Origin: Rhodocollybia butyracea
Taxonomy: Eukaryota > Basidiomycota > Agaricomycetes > Agaricales > Omphalotaceae
Reading direction: 5' to 3'
Assembly: GCA_015501585.1 (NCBI GenBank)
Contig: JADNRY010000079.1
Span: forward strand, 124,001-188,000
Length of the DNA: 64,000 nt
Shown here: positions 54,781-64,000 of the stretch, piece by piece
How the letters are laid out: the number at the start of each line of letters is the position of its first letter
Position numbering within the stretch: position 1 is the stretch's first letter
Notes under the pieces: generated by a model
The model's input: only the letters and a program-made list of their open reading frames with translations
Databases searched by the model: none
What the model was told of the DNA's origin: nothing
Program-made: the position numbers and the translations under genes

Positions 54781-55725
54781 GGTCGTGTTCCCATTCAGTC
54801 TGTATCAGAGAGTGATGCAAATGATCCCGACCAGCTCCATATGCAAAGTCCAACTCAGTCATGTAAACTATCAATACTTCCAGCCTTGGGTACGTGATTT
54901 CTGTTACCAAGAGCGGGAAAGTAACAATAAATCAAGTAGGCACTTTTGGCTTGCATTCATCCAGTATCTTTGAAACAATCAGCCCACCTCCCTGCCCACC
55001 CCACGCCACATCCGAGTTCAAGCTCAACCTATAGAGAGCACCAAGTGTTTAGGTTTGAAACAAGCTATTTACACGGGAAATAGGGAAGCGGCTGAAGAGC
55101 TGTTGTCTTTTACGGGACTTTTCATGGGTACTTATCACAGAAGGAAAAAGCTTCAGTCTTTTTTAAAAAAAAAAAAAAAAAATTTTTGAGTCTTTCTTTG
55201 GTGTAACAGGGGCCGTCATGAACTTGGCTTGAAAGGTGCCTGACTGAAAGTGAGCAAGGCGGATCTAAAATTGTTGGAGAAGGGGGAGCCTTCCCTCAGG
55301 TGTGCCATCATAGTTGGCTACCCACATTCTCTTTCCTATGTCTCAAATATCTAAACTTCTCTTGGCCCTCGCTCCTTCCATTGTAAGAAGTCTATCCTTT
55401 TGACTCTCCAATCCTCCTGGCGCTCTAACCGTGAGGAATACACTGTGTCACCAGTATTACAAACAAGGGACCGATGAGCTCCTTCATGTCAAATCGCATC
55501 AAGTCCTGCCGCTATTGATGGGTCTTTTCTCAAGGAGGGCTCAAGGACAGCACGGTGCACATCATCCCAGACTGAAGTTTAAAAATTCTTACACTCACTG
55601 GCGTACATACATACATACATAATATATGATTCGGCTAAACTTTGGACCATTCCGGACCTCCAGATGTCTCCATAACACAGGAAATTGTGTTGATGACATC
55701 TCAGTAAGAGTTTTTCTACAAACCT
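54781..55725. other. Spacer between R7 and copy K
   Basis: It shares CACCAAGTGTTTAGG with the F unit and the CGGATCTAAAATTGTTGGAG and ACCCACATTCTCTTTCC blocks with the E unit. Near 54.8 kb, CAGAGAGTGATGCAAATG and CCGACCAGCTCCATATGC resemble the C-terminal exon of the DUF6533 gene, a further small remnant. A pure A tract of 18 lies at about 55165-55182. No other gene. Confidence 0.5.
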
Positions 55726-55748
55726 GATAATTATAAATAGGTTTGGGC
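55726..55748 (+). promoter_or_regulatory. TATA-like element of copy K
   Basis: CTGATAATTATAAATAGG contains a 5-bp insertion relative to the consensus but keeps ATAAATAGGTTTGGGCCC; it lies about 45-55 bp before the ATG. Confidence 0.55.
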
Positions 55749-55782
55749 CCACGTTTTGTGTTTGCATTGCAATATTCCTTTC

Positions 55783-57086
55783 ATGACTGTCTCTCTAATG
55801 CCAGAAGAAGTAGTCAAATACCTTGATGATAGGACAGTGTTATCGGTGCTTCACACTACTCTTTTCCTCTCTGGGCCTTTGGCTGAACATTATCTTTGTG
55901 TTTCTCCTCTAGTATTGTCTTGGTACGTGTCTTCCATAACTATGGGCCCGAGCCTCATACTACTCATACTCAAAAATTGAAACAGCATCGGGCAGTGTGC
56001 TTTTCCTGTATGACTGGATGCTCATTCTTCCAGTGGAGTTGGATGTTGTCTGGTCCAAGAAGCTACGACCTCTGGATGTGCTCTACATCATCCAACAGTA
56101 CATGCCGTTTCTTGACACGATTGGGATTCCGTTTGTAGGAGAGTATGATGTGTCGATTGCTTGATAATAGCTGATACTGAACTTACTTGCAGTGGGATTT
56201 ATGGAACCTATTATGGAACCAAATACGTGTCATATCCTGTTTACCATCAGTGGATGTAAGTGTTGGGCTTACTTTTTATGTACCCATTTGTCTAATGTGT
56301 TTCACTCTGAATAGGGATGTGTACAATAGGGATAAGCCTAACAGAAGGTACTGATTGGATTAATTTCCTTATCCTTGGTTTACTAGATACTTATGTGAAG
56401 CTACAGTTATCTTAATGATGCGCACTTGGGCACTTTGGGAAAAAGATATCAGATTAACCATTGGTCTCCCAATATTCTTTGTGATGTGCTGGACGCCTAC
56501 TTTGTACATGCTACATGTCTTCTTCAATTCACAGACATGTAGGTTACGCCTATGAGCAGGCTACTAATGAATAAATGTTCATTCATCATCCCCTTCCTAG
56601 ATATCCCTTCTCCTGTCCCACAGGTTGGATGTGTGGTACTGATGAGTGCCCGATTGATGTTCCTCTTGGTTTGGGTGATCTTGTTGGTTTATGAAGCAGG
56701 TGAGTTGATGTGTGTCTGCCTTTTTTGGGTTCAGCACTGATGAATAATTCTTTATTTCCAGTGCTCCTGACACTGATGCTGATCCCTGGCATCCATTATT
56801 GTGTGTAATTTATCTCACTCTTGACTGTGGCTTTGTTCTCAGCCCCATATATATGCTTAGTCCGCTCAGGAAACTGGTCAGCATTGACCACCATAGTATA
56901 CAGAGATGGTAAGAGCTGACTATTTTAATTATGATTCTACTGACTTTTTGATTTCCAGGTATCATTTACTACCTGTTTCTTTTTGGTAAATATCTATACT
57001 TGTACCTTTTCCATTATGATACTTACCGTTCCATCCACATCAGGGCTGTCAGTGGCAAATTTGCTTGCTCTTCTACTACTGCCAGT
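55783..57086 (+). pseudogene. DUF6533 family copy K, split by copia-2
   Basis: Exon 1 is MTVSLMPEEVVKYLDDRTVL; exon 2 SVLFLYDWMLILPVELDVVW and YIIQQYMPFLDTIG. Later come EPNTCHILFTISG, a WMCTIGISLTE exon, MRTWALWEKDIRLTIGL, VMCWTPTLYMLHVFF, VWVILLVYEA and LTLMLIPGIHYCV. A TAA in exon 7 (after HYCV, where D has a sense codon) ends the frame. Copia-2 entered the last exon after CTACTGCCAGT; the exon continues at 63818. Confidence 0.85.
57082..57086. other. Target-site duplication CCAGT, left copy
   Basis: CCAGT abuts the left LTR; the same five bases follow the right LTR at 63818-63822. In copies E and F the site reads CTGCCAGTGAGTG once. Confidence 0.95.
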
Positions 57087-57359
57087 TGTAGAAAATCTGA
57101 ACCTAATTAGTGTACCGTAAGTCACTCAGTCGATGTGGTATTTCGACTAAATTAGATACCTAATTAGTGTACTGTAAGTCACTATGAGGTATCATTAGTT
57201 TGTATATCTAGAGATTAGTAGAAAGATATGCTCACCTCAGTCGATGTGGTATTTCGACTGAGGTGTGCTGGCGGCACCTAAGTAATATATATAGTAAAGG
57301 AAAAAGTAATGTGATCGTTATTCGAGATAAGTGTTCGAGGTGTTCGATAGATACCAACA
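57087..57359 (-). repeat. 3' LTR of copia-2 (273 bp)
   Basis: On the (-) strand it runs TGTTGGTATC...TTTTCTACA. It is 57 bp longer than the 5' LTR because of an internal duplication (about 57127-57183) that repeats TAATTAGTGTACNGTAAGTC and a CAGTCGATGTGGTATTTCGA stretch. It contains a perfect 12-bp hairpin stem CACCTCAGTCGA/TCGACTGAGGTG at 57233-57265. Confidence 0.93.
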
Positions 57360-57423
57360 CTCCTCCTCACTGAGACACATCTCCTCCTTGCGTGGAATCG
57401 TCGGGTCGGAGTCCCATCATACC

Positions 57424-60052
57424 TCATAAGTATTGAAATGTTTTTGTTGGCAGAGCTTTTGTGAAGGCATCTGCAACGTTCTGGGATGTATGTACATAAG
57501 ACATTTCAAGTTCTTTGGATTGTACACATTCACATAGGAAATGGTACTTGATGTCAATGTGTTTCACCTGGTAGTGCAGTGCGGGATCTTCCAATAGGAC
57601 AATGGTGGCGTTATTGTCACATAAGAGCCTTGGAGTTGGCTCCTCCTGTTGTATGCCGATCCCTAGGAGTAGTGCCCTGAGCCATATAGCTTCTTTTGCT
57701 GACTGATACCCAGCCATATACTCTGCTTCACATGAGTAAGCTGCCACAGTCTTCTGTTTTTGTGCTGCCCATGAGATGAGGCCTGACCCTAAGGAGAAAC
57801 AATAGCCACCAATACTACGCCGGGTGTCAAGGCAATTGGCCCAATCGGAGTCAGTATGGCCAAGTAGTTTTAGCATTATTCCGACACCGCCAAGGAATAA
57901 TTTAAAACCTCGGGTCCCTTTCAGGTAGCGAACAACGCGGACTGCGGCGTTCCAATGGACCCAAGAGTACCAGGAAAGGAATTGGGACAGTTGTTGGACA
58001 GCATATGCAATGTCTGGTCTAGTACCAATGGCTAGGTATATTAGACTGCCTACGAGGGCAGAGTATGGGAGATTTCTGAGCTGTTGTAAGTCATCTTCAG
58101 ACATGGAATTTAGATTGGGTTTTCGGAGTTTCAGGCCTGCATCCATTGGAGTGTCAACAGGGTAGGCATCTGTTTGTCCAAATTGCATGATGATACAATC
58201 TATTAGTTCCATTTGGGATAGTGCAACTGTCCTGTTACCTCGGTTCCGTGAAATCGCAATACCAACACAGAATCTTGCATCACCAAGGGCTGAAATTGTC
58301 CACTTCTGCTTCATCTCCTCCTTAAACCTCTCATTCTCTTCTGTGGTGTCTGCTATGGTCAAGAAATCGTCAACATGAACAGCAGTAATAATTATTCCGG
58401 TAGGCAATTTTTGGTAGTAGATGCATGACTCGCAGCTTAACCGGGTAAAGCCCCATTCCAGCATTGCATTGTTCAGTGTTTGGTTCCAGATACGCCCTGC
58501 TTGCTTCATCCCATACAGCCCGCGCTGCAACATCCAGACATGATCTTCTTTGCCAGGTTCTTCAAAACCATTTGGCTGTTCCATGTATTGAATTTTGTCA
58601 TCTGGGAGAAGGCCATAGAGGAATGCTGTTTTGACGTCGATTTGTTGTGCATCCCAGTCAAGGCTGGCTGCCAGATGTAATAATACTCTCCAAGATTCCA
58701 TGCGTGCTGTTGGTGAGGTTGTTTTTGTATAATCACGTCCGTATATCTGTTTGAAACCTTTGAACACTAGGCGGACTTTAAACCGAGTTACCACTCCATT
58801 TTCATCTTGTTTTTTCTTAAGGACAGGACGGCCTTTTCGGATTTTACACCCCTTTGGAACCTCAGACTGAGGTATGAGTTTATACACCCCCATGTCTCGA
58901 AGAGACTGCAGCTCATCTCTGTAGGCAGCTGTCCACTGCTGTGCATCGGTACTTGACATAGCTTCAGCCCATGTCTTGGGCTCGTCATCAAAATCGGAGT
59001 TTCCCTCACTCTCCAGTATCACTGAAAGGACCTGTTCAAGCTTCTGTGCCTCGTCCCATTGTTCTCCGGGATTGTCACCAAGCTCTTGGCGAGCCGTTGC
59101 GTCTTCCGCAGCTTGATCTATTTCTGGGATGGCGTCACGTAGTGCTTGGATGAGATTTTTGCGCTGTTCTCTGGCTTCTCTGGTACGCTGCGTGCTCTCC
59201 TTGGACTGTTCAATGGCGTTCTGAACGCGATTTCTGTTCTTTTCATTGATATCTGGCAGCTTTTCAATCCTAGATGAACGCCGAGGCTGTGGAGGAATTA
59301 TTGGTTCAGGTGGGAGTATCTCGTCATCATCATCCGTGTCTTCAACTGAAGGCTGTTGGCTAGGTTTGGCTGTGGTCTCTTTTGGAGGTTCAGTATTTTT
59401 GAGCCAGGGTTCTATAGGGAGCTGAAAACTCTCAATAAAGTCAACATGATAAGAAGTGAAGACTTGTTTGGATTCACGATGATAGCAGTGGTAGGCTTTT
59501 GATTGTAGTTCATAGCCGATCAATATACATTCCAGTGAACGCTCGTAGATTTTTGGATTGTGTTTATTCTGGATGAGTATGAAAACTTTACATCCAATCT
59601 CACGTAGGTATGAGAGATCAGGTTTCTTCTTGTGCCAGAGCTCGTAGGGTGTCTGTCCATTCAGTGAATGGGTTGTTGTTTTTGCTTGTAGGTGAGATGC
59701 AGTTAGGTAGAACTCATCCCATAGATTAGCGGGGCAGTCCGAGTCAATATGCATTGTTCATGAGAGTACAATGCATTTGTTCTACCTTCCCTATGTGCGC
59801 GGATGTGTAGGGGGCAGTAAACTGTTGTTGCGTGCCTCTGGTTTTAAGCCAGTCCCGCATTTTATCAGACTTCAGTTCCCCATTATCGGTTCGGTATATT
59901 CCAACCTTGAGACCGGTTTCTAGTTCACGGGCTCGTTCCCATGCTGGAGTTCATCGAATGCGTCATCTTTATTTACGAGGGGGATTGTCCATGGATAACT
60001 AGTGTAGTCGTCGACAATGTTCATGATGTAGTTATTTCCCGTACGCGAACGA
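57424..60052 (-). pseudogene. copia-2 pol 3' part: integrase end, RT and RNase H
   Basis: The long frame 59754-57424 (776 codons) holds the end of integrase (NLWDEFYLTASHL, NGQTPYELWHKKKPDLSYLR), an acidic linker, and RT with IDVKTAFLYGLLPDD, RGLYGMKQAGRIWN and AVHVDDFLTIAD (HVDD catalytic motif). RNase H follows with LGHTDSDWANC, SCEAEYMAGYQSA, LLCDNNATIVL and the copia end VADAFTKALPTK. The upstream integrase piece (RSRTGNNYIMNIVDDYTSYP, YRTDNGELKS) is separated by a one-base deletion near 59945 and a stop near 59757. So pol cannot be made in one piece although RT and RNase H are intact. Confidence 0.92.
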
Positions 60053-61583
60053 TGACACGCCGAATTACGCTGTACGCCGAAATTCAAGCGAAATGTCATC
60101 ATTTTAAAAGACCCCGTGAAACACGTCACGTCACTACCTAGGGTACATTATGTATTAGACACTTTGAAGGTCCACTTCAGGTATCTAGTATGTAGAAACC
60201 CATTTGAAGGGAGATACACTATGTTTTAAGAGGCTACATTACTGTGCAAGGATGCATCGTTGACCCACAAGCTCAAAATCAATCAAATTGATTTACCTAG
60301 ATTGATTTAGGCTTGCCAGATCTAAAGTCTATTCAATTAATACTACCTACTACAAAAAGTCCTATACAGGGATATACAAGACAGTATTAAAATAGATGAA
60401 GAGAGACGAATGAGGGCAAGCATAATGCGAACCCATATCCGTTTAAAGTAAGAGAATCGAAGCACTGGTTCCCTGGAACGAACCACAGAGAGAAACTAGA
60501 CGATTAGTGATGAATTAGGCGCCGGGGATCAAAGTGGCCCGGCGCCGGCAGTAAAAGAAAGGCGGGGCGCGTCCTAGCGACATGCCTATAATAAAATTTA
60601 TTCGGACCGACCTACGGGACGGTCCACATGTATACAAGTACCCGGTAGGACCTGGGAGGAGAAGAGAAAAGGGGAGATACGGAACGACGCCGCAAACTTG
60701 AACCGCGGGACGGACGGACCGCCCGGCGCTTAAAGCGCATCAGAGTCGAACCACTCATCGGGAATGCATCGTTCTTCCCTCCCCTCCGTTACTTATTAAA
60801 TAAAAGATGTAGAAAAGGTGTAATATGGGTAGAGGACCCATGAGACAATGATATAGAGCCCTGGGGACAGTGTAGGAACCAGGAGAACACTTACAAGCTC
60901 ACTTATGGCTTAAAAGGGCAACATGAGATTTATCTTCTTGGCTCTTGGCAAGCCAAGAGAGTCTTACCAACCCATGGTACCTTAATTAAGAAAATTTCAA
61001 GGACCTAGGAGTATAAAAAGGCAAGAAAATGAAGAGAAAAGCATTCTTTCTTACCCCCACCAGGTGTAGCAGCTCCTTATCAGGCTACTACTAAAAGATT
61101 GAATTGATATAAAGACTGGGATTTACAGAGAGAAATTGACAAGCAATTGAACTTGAGTAAAGAGACAGAAAGAGATTCAGTGTGAACTGAGTGCAGAGAA
61201 GTTAAGACAAAGACTTAGACAGGACTTTGATTATTATTTTCAAACCACAGTTAGGCTGCAGTCAGAGCTCTGTCTGAGTTATAGGGACACCCTCTGGTCA
61301 GTTGTGACTTGTGTTAATTTGTGATTTTACCAAGGGACTTAGGAATAGTATTTGTTTGACAGCTCAGAGCTTGGGGATCAGCTTAAATAAGTCTGTACTT
61401 TGAAAGGGAAGGCACTTAGTGAAATAACACTCAGTGTAGCAAGGAAGCACTTGAATAGATTGAAGTTTAAAATATATATTATTTGGCTGAACTAAAAACC
61501 CGAACTGAGTAATAAGTTGTGTGTGTGTTTGGTGTGGTTGTGTAAGCCATTTCTAAGTTCACCCCAGTTTAGACCTCTCAACA
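60053..61583 (+). mobile_element. 1.53-kb TG...CA insertion in copia-2 integrase (probable solo LTR)
   Basis: The integrase frame breaks between LSGPEAV and SRTGNNY, which are normally about four residues apart. The intervening DNA starts TGACACGCCG and ends CTCTCAACA on the (+) strand, has a TATA box AGTATAAAAAGGC (61012), and has no coding capacity. AACGA precedes and AACAG follows it; the match is imperfect, so a target duplication is not proven. Long LTRs with this layout are known from other retrotransposon classes. A non-autonomous element is the alternative. Confidence 0.6.
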
Positions 61584-62327
61584 AACAGCCTCTGGTCCCG
61601 ATAAGTCTACCCATACTTTCTCTAGACGTCTCGTAGCTCTGTGCCCTTCTTCCCGCTTCTTTGGTACCGGAGTTTTTGTCTGTTTACCAAGAACACATGA
61701 TTGGCATTTGGGAGGGGCAGAGGAGAGGTCGATGGGCATACCTTTTACCATGTCCTTCTGGGACATATCGTAAATGGCCTGGTAATTAGCATGACCAAGG
61801 CATCTATGCCATGTCTCCAGACTAGGAGTTTGTTTAGTGACAAATGCGTGTTCAAACTCAGCAGAGTTCAAGTTGAGAGTATATAGGTGGCGAGTAGATG
61901 AGAGTGCGCCACACGCAATTATGGTGCCAGTATTGTTCCTTGAAATCCAACATGACTCTTTGTCGAAGTGGGCTGTAACGTTAGAATGTTTGGCCAGTGT
62001 GCTAACTGATACGAGCCGTACTGTTGACTCAGGGATGTATAAACAGTCATGAAGGATAAGGTAGGTCCCGCGGCCTGTTCGAAGTTTGATGTCACCAACT
62101 CCACGAGCCGCAATAGATGAGCCACCTATCCCTTTGACAAATCTAGGGGGAATAGGATGTAGAGTGAGGAAGTCGTTCCGTTCTGGCGTGATATGTACAG
62201 TTGCACCAGTGTCACATAGAAAAGGTGATTCAGTGGTTGGGAGTCTGGTGCGAGCTGATTGGTCTAGCACAACAGCGGCAATATCAATATCTCTCCTCCT
62301 CTTGCTCCAATTTACAGTAGCCTTCAA
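61584..62327 (-). pseudogene. copia-2 protease and GAG-pre-integrase region
   Basis: The frame contains the aspartic protease motif FLCDTGATVHI and the downstream IAARGVGDI stretch typical of copia protease, then SLETWHRCLGHANYQAIYDM and CQSCVLGKQTKTPVP (HxnHxnCxxC type zinc-binding GAG-pre-integrase), and the first integrase residues KVWVDLSGPEA with the first catalytic Asp. It is ended by the inserted DNA, which supplies a TGA right after the break. Confidence 0.92.
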
Positions 62328-62603
62328 ATCTTCAAATGCCAGCCATCCCTCGTATTCAACCCTACCAGGGTCAGTTGTGTCGAATATATCATTAACACAG
62401 TCAGAGGCTAGGCCAGCAAACTCTGGATGGTTTGGAGGGGCAGGGGTGGATTGACTACCCTGTGGTACATTCCCGAGAACAGTGTTGGTACTGAGATCTA
62501 CAAGGTATGCATGTCTGGATGATTTGTCCGTAATGATTGAGAGGTTTGACTTCGAGTCTGGTGACTTGATGGAGTTATTGGTTGAGCTTTTTCCATTGCG
62601 ATC

Positions 62604-63467
62604 TCAAGTGTGCACAGCTCTGGACTTGTCAATTGACTTTCCTGCGATCCCTCCTCCTGGTGAGACACAGTATTCAAACTGGTGTCGCTCGGGTCGTGGA
62701 CAGTGAGGATTTGTACAACGTACCCGTGGTTTTGATGCCTTGGAATCGGTTAATCTTGATCCATGTGCCACAAGAGCAATGTCATTTATTTTTCCATCAG
62801 CATCAGCTAAGGATTGGGCAGTGTCAAGAGCAACGTTTATGTCAGATGAGGTATATGTAGGTTTTCCTGATGAATCGGGTTTGGATTTAGCTAGATCCTG
62901 TGCGACTAGTCCTTGCGTGGCTTCGAGCCCCGAAACTCCAGTCATTGCGTTAATCATGAGGATACACAAGAAGAGTTGTTCTGAAGGTGTTCCTATGGCC
63001 CATATACGAGTATTGAGATCGGAAATGGCAGAACTTGTTGTGGAGAACTTTTCACTATGTGAATAGCGTAGGGCTAGAGCTTCCTGTATAAGCAAGACTT
63101 GCTTAACGGGGCCAGCTTTCTCATGACGGCTCTTAAGGGCATCCCAGGCAGCTTTGGCAGTGGAAGTTGCATCGATGAAGGAGCGTTCTGCTTGAGTAGA
63201 TTTCAGGGACATGAAGGAATGGACTGCTTTGTCGTTCACAAGCCAGTTATGGCATGCCCGCGGTTCAACATCCTTGTCAGGTTTAGTGATGGTACCATCA
63301 AGGTAGCCGTCGGCACCTTGGGAAAGACTAAGAATTGTCTCAACGTGAGACGACCATTCCTGCCAGTTGTCAGTGTTCTTATCGAGTGATTTTTCATTGA
63401 AAAGCAAAGTATTGATGGAGATAGGACTGATGGAGGGTTTGCTTGCATCAGTTGCTAAAACGGTCAT
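62604..63467 (-). CDS. copia-2 Gag
   Basis: The frame starts MTVLATDASKPSISP about 135 bp inside the 5' LTR. It has the copia Gag (UBN2-type) pattern: NWQEWSSHVETILSL, AWDALKSRHEKAGPVKQVLL, and a C-terminal zinc knuckle variant CTNPHCPRPERHQFEYCVSP (Cys, Cys, His, Cys) that packages RNA. The frame runs 287 codons and then loses phase near 62604 before the protease; a frameshift or a programmed shift is possible. It is the best-kept gene of the element besides RT. Confidence 0.85.
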   Translation of the reverse strand: MTVLATDASKPSISPISINTLLFNEKSLDKNTDNWQEWSSHVETILSLSQGADGYLDGTITKPDKDVEPRACHNWLVNDKAVHSFMSLKSTQAERSFIDATSTAKAAWDALKSRHEKAGPVKQVLLIQEALALRYSHSEKFSTTSSAISDLNTRIWAIGTPSEQLFLCILMINAMTGVSGLEATQGLVAQDLAKSKPDSSGKPTYTSSDINVALDTAQSLADADGKINDIALVAHGSRLTDSKASKPRVRCTNPHCPRPERHQFEYCVSPGGGIAGKSIDKSRAVHT

Positions 63468-63589
63468 GGTGACGTGTTGGGAATAGAAAGTTAATGGGTG
63501 AGAGAAGATGCGTGATTGGTGTTTGTGATAGAGTCCGAGGTCGACAGATAGGTACAGAAATCCACGTTGCTTCTTAAAGCATAAAGAAT

Positions 63590-63601
63590 TGGCCCATAAC
63601 C
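63590..63601 (-). other. Primer-binding site of copia-2 (half-tRNA type)
   Basis: Directly inside the 5' LTR the (-) strand reads GGTTATGGGCC. This is complementary to the anticodon stem-loop of initiator methionine tRNA (GGCCCATAACC) and not to a tRNA 3' end, the same priming mode as Drosophila copia. Confidence 0.8.
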
Positions 63602-63817
63602 TGTAGAAAATCTGAACCTAATTAGTGTACCGTAAGTCACTATGAGGTATCGTTAGTTTGTATATCTAGAGGTTAGTAGAAAGATATGCTCACCTCAGTC
63701 GATGTGGTATTTTGACTGAGGTGTGCTGGCGGCGCCTAAGTAATATATATAGTAAAGGAAAAAGTAACGTGATCGTTATTTGAGATAAGTGTTCGAGGTG
63801 TTCGATAGATACCAACA
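63602..63817 (-). repeat. 5' LTR of copia-2 (216 bp)
   Basis: It ends with TG...CA and is 97% identical to the 3' LTR outside the 57-bp duplication: six differences, all transitions. Confidence 0.95.
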
Positions 63818-64000
63818 CCAGTGAGTGCTTGCATCCTGAAACTTGTCATGCCAGCTCATCCTCTGGCACAGCAGGATCTCCAGTACTTTTTTTTCCCATA
63901 TCAGTGAGTGATTCAAACCTTGCTGACCAGCAGAGTTGTCCTCCATATATGACAGCAGTTTCACAAACCACAAACCATATTGTTGAGGGATTCAGAGCAT
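63818..64000 (+). pseudogene. DUF6533 family copy K, C-terminal exon continued after copia-2
   Basis: CCAGTGAGTGCTTGCATCC, CAGCTCATCCTCTGGCACAG, CAGTGAGTGATTCAAACC and CTTGCTGACCAGCAGAG continue the last exon as in E and F (tail LTSR...). It runs off the window at the GGATTCAGAGCAT position. Confidence 0.9.

Larger units (their letters stand above)
57087..63817 (-). mobile_element. Complete Ty1/copia retrotransposon copia-2, inserted in copy K
   Basis: The element is 6731 bp on the (-) strand. It has two LTRs (63602-63817 as 5' LTR, 57087-57359 as 3' LTR), a 5-bp target duplication CCAGT, a primer-binding site, gag, protease, integrase, RT, RNase H and a polypurine tract GTGAGGAGGAG (57360-57370), in copia order. 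A 1.53-kb foreign insert (60053-61583) splits integrase. Without the insert the length would be about 5.2 kb, normal for copia. Confidence 0.95.

Overview
The window comes from a filamentous basidiomycete, most likely an Agaricomycete. Genes are split by many short GT-AG introns of about 45-70 nt. The dominant gene family matches the DUF6533 multi-pass membrane proteins that are expanded in mushroom-forming fungi. A DUF6589 gene, Ty1/copia elements with half-tRNA priming and no bacterial features fit the same picture. I cannot name the species.

The backbone is a decaying tandem array. I find traces of 12 copies of a (+)-strand DUF6533 gene, labelled A-K with G split into G1 and G2. Seven are near full length (C, D, E, F, H, J, K) and the others are fragments. 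Almost every copy is preceded by a 1.3-1.7 kb repeat (R1-R7) that starts with TGTAGCGCCCACGG and contains a low-complexity Ser/Pro-type minisatellite. Some units also carry a (-)-strand pair: a ubiquitin-conjugating-enzyme (E2) remnant and an unknown gene 'P' (P1, P2, P3). Two units carry an unknown (+)-strand gene 'Q' after the DUF6533 copy. Most copies show a definite lesion (frameshift, stop or insertion). H (35.3-36.6 kb) can be read as an intact nine-exon gene, and D (12.8-14.2 kb) is nearly intact. Q at 37.2-38.1 kb is also intact (252 codons).

Other genes lie between units: a small secreted cysteine-rich protein (8.4 kb), a kinase-like gene with a reduced N-lobe (21.0 kb), a DUF6589 gene with frameshifts that is cut short by repeat R5 (30.6-32.6 kb), and a duplicated block X (22.1-23.6 and 28.6-30.2 kb).

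Mobile DNA has repeatedly hit the array. A copia element at the left edge sits in copy A. A CACTA-like non-autonomous element carrying a tRNA-like sequence sits in intron 1 of copy E. A 535-bp terminal-inverted-repeat element with telomere-like CCCTAA tracts sits in R6. A solo LTR and a truncated copia element sit in the second Q copy. A 3.9-kb near-perfect palindrome with AGGTCATGACCT minisatellites lies at 50.2-54.1 kb. A complete copia element with a 5-bp target duplication splits copy K at 57.1-63.8 kb and itself carries a 1.5-kb TG...CA insertion. Overall this looks like birth-and-death evolution of an orphan seven-helix-type receptor-like family in a transposon-rich region.
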